Positions 44,481 to 56,052 of a stretch of DNA of 64,000 bases are shown here, one piece after another. The number at the start of each line of letters is the position of its first letter. The first letter of the stretch is position 1. The translations under genes were made by a program, and so were the position numbers. The DNA is taken from positions 164,476,750 to 164,540,749 of the forward strand of contig OX578135.1 of assembly GCA_951213105.1 (NCBI GenBank). Direction: 5' to 3'. The notes beneath the pieces were generated by a model. The model saw nothing but the letters and a program-made list of their open reading frames with translations. It was not told where the DNA came from and did not search any database. The stretch comes from Amaurobius ferox (Eukaryota > Arthropoda > Arachnida > Araneae > Amaurobiidae).

Positions 44481-45250
44481 AGTGTTTTGTTTTATCAACC
44501 AAGAAGGATAAATCTTGCAACCATACTGGATCAAAAAACAAGCTCGAGTCTTGATTTTTCGTTATTAAAAACTGACATATTTCTTCTTTTTGGTCCCAGA
44601 ATTGTTTAAGAACCTTGGAACAGGACAGCCAACGTATACCTCGGTACAGTATAGACAACCCGGAATATTTGTTTTCTAATTCATTTAATGAAACAGAACT
44701 GTCGTTGATTTAAGCCTCGAAATCTTATAAAATTGATAATTTTTTTGGCAGGTGGCAACACATTTTCCATCTTTATCACTTCATCTTTATCGTACATAAT
44801 ACTTCTTGATGTATAATGCAATGCGTATGATGAATCTTGGAACCAACATATATAATTTTTTTTTTTTTTTTCTTGCAGTAGTGCCACGAAATCGTTGGTT
44901 TTTCCGGTCACTGAAGGCGCTCCATATGTTTCTACAGATGTCAATTTAGTTAGACAGAGGTAGATTGTATTTTTGCAATAGTTCATAGACACAATTAAAA
45001 ATATCTTGTCCTGTCGTAGTGCTACGCATCGGTACTAGTTCCGATAATTCCTCAAAAATGTTGAAATCCGTGTCGCAAGCACGAAGAAACACAGCTAACT
45101 GAGATACGCCTCCAATGTCTGTACTCTCGTCACAGGCAATGGAAAAAGCTTCGAAACTGGATGATTTTGCATGGGGGGGGGGAATCAAATGAATCATTTC
45201 TCCATCTGAAGCTGTGAAACATGGTTTTGTAATATAAACAAACAGACCAC
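44481..45250 (-). pseudogene. hAT transposase remnant, N-terminal and central part
   Basis: Minus-strand blocks in several frames: TASDGEMIH near 45205-45235, then a G-run junction and SSFEAFSIACDESTDIGG (about 45110-45160), FEELSELVPMRSTTTGQDIF, a VNFIRFRGLNQRQF-like stretch (44700-44740) and RGIRWLSCSKVLKQFW (about 44590-44640) with LQDLSFLVDKTKHL up to the copia junction. These are signature segments of GTF2IRD2-like hAT transposases; DEST carries a catalytic aspartate. Part of the N-terminal half is deleted and frames are broken, so it is dead. Confidence 0.85.
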
Positions 45251-45593
45251 ATCTCTTAACCTCTGCTATTTATAACTGAGTTTCGGTTCTCGTTTTGATT
45301 TTAGCTTAACGTTGGTGAATCATAGGAATATAAAAGAGTATTTTACTTTTAAGTTTGGGTTTTAGAGGAATGTATGGTAGTGAAATTATTAGGTTATTTC
45401 AGATAAAAAAATGGCTGGGCCAAGACGTTTTTTTTCTGTTAATAAATATGTATAATTAGAAAAACAAAAATTAAGCTATGCAAATTTTATCAAAATTTTT
45501 TACAAATACTCTTATATAGACTGAGGCGCAAAGATATTCGTTGTGGGCCGCATGCGGCCCGCGGGCCGCGAGTTTTACATGCTTGCCCTAAGG

Positions 45594-45834
45594 TGTAAGG
45601 TATCTGTTTGGACGGCCGGGAAAGGCCACCCAATTTAGACCAGAACCTGGTGGGAGTGCACCTACAGGGACCATACCCTCCACCAACCTCTCGGAAGGAC
45701 TTTCAGACCCACATATTTAACGTGCCCGTACTCCGCGTGAACACGGGGACGGTTTGGGCAGATCTGGGAATTGAACTTGAGTCGTCCAAGTGCAACAAGC
45801 CCCGAGTACTAACCAATAGGCTGTCCCACACCTA
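45594..45834 (-). mobile_element. tRNA-derived SINE, interrupted by the hAT element
   Basis: Reverse orientation relative of the SINE at 58921-59209: the minus strand has TAGCCTATTGGTTAGTACTC, a decayed B box, GTGGGTCTGAAAGTCCTTCC, GAGAGGTTGGTGGAGG, CCAGGTTCTGGTC and CCTTACACC. Its 3' tail is cut by the hAT duplication and resumes at 36655-36678. The plus frame at 45608-45835 is a shadow. Confidence 0.8.
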
Positions 45835-45840
45835 AAATGT

Positions 45841-46542
45841 ATATTATTTGTTGAGGGAAAGTATTGGGAAATAAAAGCCAACTCTTTTATTTGAATCCAT
45901 ACAGATTGACAGCCTCTGAATATGAATCTACCCTTTATCCAACGATGTCTGTCTGGTGAGCAGGCCAACTTTCGAACAAATCGAGTAATTCAAATTAAAT
46001 TCAGCATAATTATTAAAATCGCTATGTGTAGGAATTCTTTTGTTTTTTAGGGGCATGGGACCATTAGAAGTCCTTTAATTTTCAGGCATTTTGTTTAGAA
46101 AATAACAAACAAAGTAATTATGTAAATGAAACTTGATTCTTTTCCGTATTTAAAAGGGAATGACATACTTTATAGAGCGAAAGTGTCGGTCAAAAGATAT
46201 TTTCCTGTTTTAATATAAAAGTAAAAATATGTGCTATCTTTTATCAAATGAGTGAATACTTAGTAAGTACTTTAAATTTGAAATGAAAACAAACACCACG
46301 TTTTAACATCTGGCCATTCTGCAGAGATATTAGAAATTACATTTTCGCGTAAAGAATTTTGGTACGCTTGCGAAATTTTGCATGCGCTTTTTAATCCTTT
46401 AGCATGAAGTTTATCGAGGATTATCAGCAAGATTGTGTCATAAACACTACATTTTATGAATGAAATATTATTTCATTGAGATTACATGCTCAATTTCCTG
46501 AAAAGGCTTATGACGAAAATATGAGGTTCCCTTCTCCCTATA
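45841..46542. other. No recognisable feature
   Basis: AT-rich sequence without gene motifs. Confidence 0.45.
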
Positions 46543-46612
46543 AGCACGGGTAGCTCAGTTGGTAGCTTGGCAGTTTCAAGAGTCAGAGGACGGGTGTAGG
46601 GTCGACCCCTAA
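46543..46612 (+). mobile_element. tRNA-like SINE head
   Basis: Contains an A box (TAGCTCAGTTGG) and a B box-like GGGTCGACCCC. The body does not close into a tRNA, so it is a SINE-type head or tRNA relic. Little of a SINE body follows before the foldback element. Confidence 0.5.
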
Positions 46613-46625
46613 GATATGACTTGAT

Positions 46626-46941
46626 CTTTTGCTTACGAGTGGGACAGCGTCCATCCCAAACGAAGAATCTCCCAAAAAGACAGGTATTTGACATACCCTA
46701 ACCCAAACAGTTGAATCCTCCCTTTGCAGACATTGGCGTCCATTGCATTGCGCAAATAATTTATTTTTACAAAACTAGGGGGCTGTCGCCTAGTTTTGCA
46801 GGAATAAATTATTTGCGCAATGCAATGGACGCGAATGCCTGCAAAGGGGGATCGCACTGTTTGGGATTGGGTATGTCAAATACCTGTCTTTTTGAGAGGT
46901 TTTTCGTTTGGGATGGACGCTCTCCCACCCGTAAGCAAAAG
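46626..46941. mobile_element. Foldback (MITE-like) element
   Basis: Two arms of about 150 bp (46626-46774 and 46790-46941) are inverted copies with scattered differences; the centre AAAACTAGG/CCTAGTTTT closes the hairpin over about nine bases. The outer ends read CTTTTGCTTAC and GTAAGCAAAAG. A single arm of the same family is at 28840-28977. No clear target duplication; no transposase. Confidence 0.8.
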
Positions 46942-46988
46942 GTTAATAACCACAGGGGACTCAATACTGGAACAAAATGAACAAAAAC

Positions 46989-47815
46989 GATCAATCATGC
47001 ATAAAGCATTGATTATAAAAACCCTTTCCAGCGGAAATGCAATATTACTTAAATATCTCTAAAATACGATGCATTCGGCGCTGATATTTTTTAAATTATC
47101 ACAGTACTGCAATAATTTATTGTACTTGAAAACTTAAAACTTCATCGAAAAAGACAATGCTAGTTACACAAAATGAACTTTATTCAAAGGACGTCATTGA
47201 AATATAAATCGTCTGCCTTTCTATGTAAAATCAATTGATATTTCATTCATATCACTTATATTCTAGACTCCAGATCTAAATAATTTTGTGTGAAAAAAAA
47301 TTCAGCAATTCTTATACAACTCACTTTACAATAGCTTGATTTGTTTACATTCTGCATGCTATATTATAGCACAAAAAACTATCCAACATATTTTGCGGAA
47401 AAATTTATCCACATTTTATGTGGTAATTTGAATACTTCCTAACATTTTCGAAGCAATTTGTGAATTTTAATTCGCCTAAAAAACTTCACCTAAAAAAAGT
47501 TTGAAAAATTAAATCCCATAGGGTTCAATGTATTTCACGTTTTCAACCCGGGTTACATCCAACACTAATTAGGTAATATTATTCATTTTCATTTCAAGAC
47601 ATCCTACACACCGTCTCAACAGCATACTAAAATTTCATCTTGATAATGTTTTTCATTTTTAATACCTTCCTTCAATTTAATTTTTTCAACTTATTTTGTT
47701 ACTGAAAGTCTACTAAACTTACTAAAAGTCATTTTAAAGGCAGTTATCACGCGCACAGACGGATAGATAGAATGACCATTCATACACACTTTTCAACTAT
47801 GTTGGAAAATATTGA
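46989..47815 (+). repeat. R2 repeat, solo copy c
   Basis: Starts CGATCAATCATGCATAAAGC and ends near CACTTTTCAACTATGTTGG; internal segments are deleted relative to 19441-20736. Confidence 0.7.
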
Positions 47816-48122
47816 AAACGGTATTTCGGTATTTTTCAGTTTTAAAACTCGGATACCAGTATTAATACCGGATTTACAAATATTAAATTTTAACTGGTAA
47901 AATCGGAGAAAATTCAAGCAAGAAACAAGGCTTATACTGGAATTTAATTTGAAAAATAAAGATGTGTTTTTATCTACCAAAATAAACAGAACAAAAAATG
48001 AAATGAAAAATTTTAAAATAATAAGACAATAACCGTAGTACTTTCTCGAGACGCGTGAAAAATCCATTTACCGACTAGAAAGAACAAAATAAAACGAATA
48101 AAAAGTACACTATTATAAAAAT
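47816..48122. other. Unassigned sequence
   Basis: No gene; the minus frame 47780-48067 starts inside R2 and has no motif. Confidence 0.4.
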
Positions 48123-48231
48123 GGGTCATCTGGATGAGTCGGACGGCCTGGGGTTTCCACTATAAAAATAAGTCCGGCCGCCCATTTTGCTGCTCCATGT
48201 CCTCGGACGAGTCGGACGGCCTGGGTTTTCG
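48123..48231 (+). mobile_element. Two adjacent truncated SINE ends sharing one target motif
   Basis: ACTATAAAAAT occurs at 48159-48169 and 48232-48242, and a related TATAAAAAT ends at 48122. Between them lie a 36-bp (48123-48158) and a 62-bp (48170-48231) insert. Both end in GAGTCGGACGGCCTGGG plus a TTTC block, the SINE 3' end. The arrangement suggests two successive insertions at the same site. Confidence 0.7.
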
Positions 48232-48242
48232 ACTATAAAAAT

Positions 48243-48510
48243 GGGGTGGGGGATGCATAAAATAAGTTACTTATATAAAGACACGAAAAACATACTAAAA
48301 ATTTTTAGGATTAGGATAATAAACGGATTGGATAAAACGTTTTAATAAATTAATAATTTTTTACTGAAGCCACTGAGCTTCATATGTACTTTAGAACTAA
48401 ATTGGTTACACGGTATGGAACAAAATTTATAAATATTTATATGCTGAACTAACATAGAGAGAAATAGTGATACACTTTCGATAATATATATTGCTATAAA
48501 ATTTTTAACA
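48243..48510. other. Degenerate left edge of the satellite
   Basis: Weak matches to the monomer (ACTGAAGCCACTGAGCTTC, then a GATGATATA-like and TTTTTAACAGCGG end) mark a strongly diverged first unit. Confidence 0.45.
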
Positions 48511-49720
48511 GCGGAACAAATTGATACTATTGTTTTTAAAGGATGAAACAATGGACCGATCCTCCTAACAAAATAATACACTGAGTATCATTAATTTTGA
48601 CTTAAAGTTACTCATTGAAATATTTTGTTAAACTTTGTAAAACCACTGAAACTAAAGATCAGTAGAGAATAAATATTATCATGCCGAATTAGCATGCGAT
48701 GTCTTTTCGATGATATAATTTACTTTAACATTTATAACAGCGGAACAAATTGATACTATTGTTTTTAAAGGATGAAACAATGGACCGATCCTCCTAACAA
48801 AATAATACACTGAGTATCATTAATTTTGACTTAAAGTTACTCATTGAAATATTTTGTTAAACTTTGTAAAACCACTGAAACTAAAGATCAGTAGTGAATA
48901 AATATTATCATGCCGAATTAGCATGTGATGCCTTTTCGGTGACATGATTTACTTTAAAACATTTATAACAGCGGAACAAATTCATACTATTGTTTTTAAA
49001 GGATGAAACAATGGACTGATCCTCCTAACAAAATAATGCACTGAGTATCATTAATTTTGACTTAAAGTTAAACACTGTATTATTTTGTTAAACTCTGTAA
49101 GAATATTGAAACTAAAGATCAGTAGAGCATGAATATTATCATGCCGAATTAGAATACGATGCCTTTTCGATGATATGACTTACTTTAAAACATATATAAC
49201 AGCGGAACAAATTGATTCTATTGTTTTTAAAGGATGAAACAATGGACGGATCCTCCTAACAAAATAACACACTGAGTATCATTAATTTTGACTTAAAGTT
49301 ACGCACTGTATTATTTTGTTAAACTCTGTAAGAACATTGAAACTAAAGATCAGTACAGAATAAATATTATCATGCCGAATTAGCATGTGATGCCTTTTCG
49401 ATGATATGATTTACTTTAAAACATTTATAACAGCGGAACAAATTGATACTATTGTTTTTAAAGGATGAAACAATGGACGGATTCTCCTAACAAAATAATA
49501 CACTGAGTATCATGAATTTTGACTTAAAGTCACGCAGTGTATTATTTTGTTAAACTCTGTAAGAACATTGAAACTAAAGATCAGTAGAGAATAAATATTA
49601 TCATGCCGAAATAGCACGTGATGCCTTTTCGATGATATGATTTACTTTAAAACATTTCTAACAGCGGAACAAATTGATACTATTGTTTTTAAAGGATGAA
49701 ACAATGGACCGATCCTCCTA

Positions 49721-52700
49721 ACAAAATGTTGAGTAACCAATGGCTAACTTTTGATTAACCAATTCTGACTTAATGTTATGCATAGCATTATTTTGTTAAA
49801 CTTTGTAAGACCACTGAAACTAAAGATCAGTAGAGAATAAATATTATCATGCCGAATTAGCATGTGATGCCTTTTCGATGATATGATTTACTTTAAAACA
49901 TTTATAACAGCGGAACAAATTGATACTATTGTTTTTAAAGGATGAAACAATGGACGGATTCTCCTAACAAAATAATACACTGAGTATCATGAATTTTGAC
50001 TTAAAGTTACGCAGTGTATTATTTTGTTAAACTCTGTAAGAACATTGAAACTAAAGATCAGTAGAGAATAAATATTATCATGCCGAATTAGCATGTGATG
50101 CCTTTTCGATGATATGATTTACTTTAAAACATTTATAACAGCGGAACAAATTGATACTATTGTTTTTAAAGGATGAAACAATGGACGGATCCTCCTAACA
50201 AAATAATACACTGAGTATCATCAATTTTGACTTAAAGTTAAGCAGTGTATTATTTTGTTAAACTCTGTAAGAACATTGAAACTAAAGATCAGTAGAGAAT
50301 AAATATTATCATGCCGAATTAGCATGTGATGCCTTTTCGATGATATGATTTACTTTAAAACATTTATAACAGCGGAACAAATTGATACTATTGTTTTTAA
50401 AGGATGAAACAATGGACGGATTCTCCTAACAAAATAATACACTGAGTATCATGAATTTTGACTTAAAGTTACGCAGTGTATTATTTTGTTAAACTCTGTA
50501 AGAACATTGAAACTAAAGATCAGTAGAGAATAAATATTATCATGCCGAATTAGCATGTGATGCCTTTTCGATGATATGATTTACTTTAAAATATTTATAA
50601 CAGCGGAACAAATTGATACTATTGTTTTTAAAGGATGAAACAATGGACGGATCCTCCTAACAAAATAATACACTGAGTATCATCAATTTTGACTTAAAGT
50701 TAAGCAGTGTATTATTTTGATAAACTCTGTAAGAACATTGAAACTAAAGATCAGTAGAGAATAAATATTATCATGCCGAAATAGCACGTGATGCCTTTTC
50801 GATGATATGATTTACTTTAAAACATTTCTAACAGCGGAACAAATTGATACTATTGTTTTTAAAGGATGAAACAATGGACCGATCCTCCTAACAAAATGTT
50901 GAGTAACCAATGGCTAACTTTTGATTAACCAATTCTGACTTAATGTTATGCATAGCATTATTTTGTTAAACTTTGTAAGACCACTGAAACTAAAGATCAG
51001 TAGAGAATAAATATTATCATGCCGAATTAGCATGTGATGCCTTTTCGATGATATGATTTACTTTAAAACATTTATAACAGCGGAACAAATTGATACTATT
51101 GTTTTTAAAGGATGAAACAATGGACGGATTCTCCTAACAAAATAATACACTGAGTATCATGAATTTTGACTTAAAGTTACGCAGTGTATTATTTTGTTAA
51201 ACTCTGTAAGAACATTGAAACTAAAGATCAGTAGAGAATAAATATTATCATGCCGAATTAGCATGTGATGCCTTTTCGATGATATGATTTACTTTAAAAC
51301 ATTTATAACAGCGGAACAAATTGATACTATTGTTTTTAAAGGATGAAACAATGGACGGATCCTCCTAACAAAATAATACACTGAGTATCATCAATTTTGA
51401 CTTAAAGTTAAGCAGTGTATTATTTTGTTAAACTCTGTAAGAACATTGAAACTAAAGATCAGTAGAGAATAAATATTATCATGCCGAATTAGCATGTGAT
51501 GCCTTTTCGATGATATGATTTACTTTAAAACATTTATAACAGCGGAACAAATTGATACTATTGTTTTTAAAGGATGAAACAATGGACGGATTCTCCTAAC
51601 AAAATAATACACTGAGTATCATGAATTTTGACTTAAAGTTACGCAGTGTATTATTTTGTTAAACTCTGTAAGAACATTGAAACTAAAGATCAGTAGAGAA
51701 TAAATATTATCATGCCGAATTAGCATGTGATGCCTTTTCGATGATATGATTTACTTTAAAATATTTATAACAGCGGAACAAATTGATACTATTGTTTTTA
51801 AAGGATGAAACAATGGACGGATCCTCCTAACAAAATAATACACTGAGTATCATCAATTTTGACTTAAAGTTAAGCAGTGTATTATTTTGATAAACTCTGT
51901 AAGAACATTGAAACTAAAGATCAGTAGAGAATAAATATTATCATGCCGAAATAGCACGTGATGCCTTTTCGATGATATGATTTACTTTAAAACATTTCTA
52001 ACAGCGGAACAAATTGATACTATTGTTTTTAAAGGATGAAACAATGGACCGATCCTCCTAACAAAATGTTGAGTAACCAATGGCTAACTTTTGATTAACC
52101 AATTCTGACTTAATGTTATGCATAGCATTATTTTGTTAAACTTTGTAAGACCACTGAAACTAAAGATCAGTAGAGAATAAATATTATCATGCCGAATTAG
52201 CATGTGATGCCTTTTCGATGATATGATTTACTTTAAAACATTTATAACAGCGGAACAAATTGATACTATTGTTTTTAAAGGATGAAACAATGGACGGATT
52301 CTCCTAACAAAATAATACACTGAGTATCATGAATTTTGACTTAAAGTTACGCAGTGTATTATTTTGTTAAACTCTGTAAGAACATTGAAACTAAAGATCA
52401 GTAGAGAATAAATATTATCATGCCGAATTAGCATGTGATGCCTTTTCGATGATATGATTTACTTTAAAACATTTATAACAGCGGAACAAATTGATACTAT
52501 TGTTTTTAAAGGATGAAACAATGGACGGATCCTCCTAACAAAATAATACACTGAGTATCATCAATTTTGACTTAAAGTTAAGCAGTGTATTATTTTGTTA
52601 AACTCTGTAAGAACATTGAAACTAAAGATCAGTAGAGAATAAATATTATCATGCCGAATTAGCATGTGATGCCTTTTCGATGATATGATTTACTTTAAAA

Positions 52701-53230
52701 CATTTATAACAGCGGAACAAATTGATACTATTGTTTTTAAAGGATGAAACAATGGACGGATTCTCCTAACAAAATAATACACTGAGTATCATGAATTTTG
52801 ACTTAAAGTTACGCAGTGTATTATTTTGTTAAACTCTGTAAGAACATTGAAACTAAAGATCAGTAGAGAATAAATATTATCATGCCGAATTAGCATGTGA
52901 TGCCTTTTCGATGATATGATTTACTTTAAAACATTTATAACAGCGGAACAAATTGATACTATTGTTTTTAAAGGATGAAACAATGGACGGATTCTCCTAA
53001 CAAAATAATACACTGAGTATCATGAATTTTGACTTAAAGTTACGCAGTGTATTATTTTGTTAAACTCTGTAAGAACATTGAAACTAAAGATCAGTAGAGA
53101 ATAAATATTATCATGCCGAATTAGCACGTGATGCCTTTTCGATGATATGATTTACTTTAAAACATTTCTAACAGCGGAACAAATTGATACTATTGTTTTT
53201 AAAGGATGAAACAATGGACCGATCCTCCTA
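49721..53230. repeat. Higher-order repeat, 1170 bp, three tandem copies
   Basis: The 246-bp variant recurs at 49721, 50891, 52061 and 53231, spacing exactly 1170 (four 231-bp monomers plus one 246-bp). Copies one and two share private variants (GATAAACTC, AAATATTTATAAC, GCCGAAATAGCACG). Copy three differs in its last monomers. The next interval (53231 to 54632) is 1401, one extra monomer. Confidence 0.92.
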
Positions 53231-55108
53231 ACAAAATGTTGAGTAACCAATGGCTAACTTTTGATTAACCAATTCTGACTTAATGTTATGCATAGCATTA
53301 TTTTGTTAAACTTTGTAAGACCACTGAAACTAAAGATCAGTAGAGAATAAATATTATCATGCCGAATTAGCATGTGATGCCTTTTCGATGATATGATTTA
53401 CTTTAAAACATTTATAACAGCGGAACAAATTGATACTATTGTTTTTAAAGGATGAAACAATGGACGGATTCTCCTAACAAAATAATACACTGAGTATCAT
53501 GAATTTTGACTTAAAGTTACGCAGTGTATTATTTTGTTAAACTCTGTAAGAACATTGAAACTAAAGATCAGTAGAGAATAAATATTATCATGCCGAATTA
53601 GCATGTGATGCCTTTTCGATGATATGATTTACTTTAAAACATTTATAACAGCGGAACAAATTGATACTATTGTTTTTAAAGGATGAAACAATGGACGGAT
53701 CCTCCTAACAAAATAATACACTGAGTATCATCAATTTTGACTTAAAGTTAAGCAGTGTATTATTTTGTTAAACTCTGTAAGAACATTGAAACTAAAGATC
53801 AGTAGAGAATAAATATTATCATGCCGAATTAGCATGTGATGCCTTTTCGATGATATGATTTACTTTAAAACATTTATAACAGCGGAACAAATTGATACTA
53901 TTGTTTTTAAAGGATGAAACAATGGACGGATTCTCCTAACAAAATAATACACTGAGTATCATGAATTTTGACTTAAAGTTACGCAGTGTATTATTTTGTT
54001 AAACTCTGTAAGAACATTGAAACTAAAGATCAGTAGAGAATAAATATTATCATGCCGAATTAGCATGTGATGCCTTTTCGATGATATGATTTACTTTAAA
54101 ACATTTATAACAGCGGAACAAATTGATACTATTGTTTTTAAAGGATGAAACAATGGACGGATTCTCCTAACAAAATAATTCACTGAGTATCATGAATTTT
54201 GACTTAAAGTTACGTAGTGTATTATTTTGTTAAACTCTGTAAGAACATTGAAACTAAAGATCAGTAGAGAATAAATATTATCATGCCGAATTAGCATGTG
54301 ATGCCTTTTCGATGATATGATTTACTTTAAAACATTTATAACAGCGGAACAAATTGATACTATTGTTTTTAAAGGATGAAACAATGGACGGATCCTCCTA
54401 ACAAAATAATACACTGAGTATCATCAATTTTGACTTAAAGTTAAACAGTGTATTATTTTGATAAACTCTGTAAGAACATTGAAACTAAAGATCAGTAGAG
54501 AATAAATATTATCATGCCGAAATAGCATGTGATGCCTTTTCGATGATATGATTTACTTTAAAACATTTCTAACAGCGGAACAAATTGATACTATTGTTTT
54601 TAAAGAATGAAACAATGGACCGATCCTCCTAACAAAATGTTGAGTAACCAATGGCTAACTTTTGATTAACCAATTCTGACTTAATGTTATGCATAGCATT
54701 ATTTTGTTAAACTTTGTAAGACCACTGAAACTAAAGATCAGTAGAGAATAAATATTATCATGCCGAATTAGCATGTGATGCCTTTTCGATGATATAATTT
54801 ACTTTAAAACATTTATAACAGCGGAACAAATTGATACTATTGTTTTTAAAGGATGAAACAATGGACGGATCCTCCTAACAAAATAATACACTGAGTATCA
54901 TCAATTTTGACTTAAAGTTAAGCAGTGTATTATTTTGTTAAACTCTGTAAGAACATTGAAACTAAAGATCAGTAGAGAATAAATATTATCATGCCGAATT
55001 AGCATGTGATGCCTTTTCGATGATATGATTTACTTTAAAATATTTATAACAGCGGAACAAATTGATACTATTGTTTTTAAAGGATGAAACAATGGACCGA
55101 TCCTCCTA

Positions 55109-56052
55109 ACAAAATGTTGAGTAACCAATGGCTAACTTTTGATTAACCAATTTTGACTTAATGTTATGCATAGCATTATTTTGTTAAACTTTGTAAGACC
55201 ACTGAAACTAAAGATCAGTAGAGAATAAACATTATCATGCCGAATTAGCAGGCCTTTTCGATGATATAATTTACTTTAAAATATTTATAACAGCGGAACA
55301 AATTGATACTATTGTTTTTAAAGGATGAAACAATGGACGGATCCTCCTAACAAAATAATACACTGAGTATCATCAATTTTGACTTAAAGTTAAGCACTGT
55401 ATTATTTTGTTAAACTCTGTAAGAACATTGAAACTAAAGATCAGTAGAGAATAAATATTATCATGCTGAATTAGCATGTGATGCCTTTTCGATGATATGA
55501 TTTACTTTAAAACATTTATAACAGCGGAACAAATTGATACTATTGTTTTTAAAGGATGAAACAATGGACAGATCCTCCTAACAAAATGTTGAGTAACCAA
55601 TGGCTAACTTTTGATTAACCAATTTTGACTTAATGTTATGCATAGCATTATTTTGTTAAACTTTGTAAGACCACTGAAACTAAAGATCAGTAGAGAATAA
55701 ATATTATCATGCCGAATTAGCAGGCCTTTTCGATGATATAATTTACTTTAAAATATTTATAACAGCGGAACAAATTGATACTATTGTTTTTAAAGGATGA
55801 AACAATGGACAGATCCTCCTAACAAAATAATACACTGAGTATCATCAATTTTGACTTAAAGTTAAGCACTGTATTATTTTGTTAAACTCTGTAAGAACAT
55901 TGAAACTAAAGATCAGTAGAGAATAAATATTATCATGCCGAATTCGCATGTGATGCCTTTTCGATGAAATGATTTACTTTAAAACATTTATAACAGCGGA
56001 ACAAATTGATACTATTGTTTTTAAAGGATGAAACAATGGACCGATCCTCCTA
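55109..56052. repeat. Dimeric higher-order repeat, about 472 bp, two copies
   Basis: The 246-type monomer recurs at 55109, 55581 and 56053. Each dimer includes a shortened monomer with TTAGCAGGCCTTTTCG, lacking about ten bases of the usual GCATGTGATGCC segment. Confidence 0.8.

Larger units (their letters stand above)
36687..45585 (-). mobile_element. hAT transposon, interrupted by a copia element
   Basis: The ends are inverted repeats CAAGCATGTCAAACTC (left) and, read inward, CAAGCATGTAAAACTC (right), flanked by a perfect 8-bp duplication CCCTAAGG at 36679-36686 and 45586-45593. The sub-terminal GGCCGCATGCGGCCCGCGGG on the right and TGTGGGCCGCC on the left are typical of a widespread animal hAT group. 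Without the copia insertion the element is about 1.9 kb. Its minus-strand transposase gene is in two blocks either side of copia and is decayed. Confidence 0.9.
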
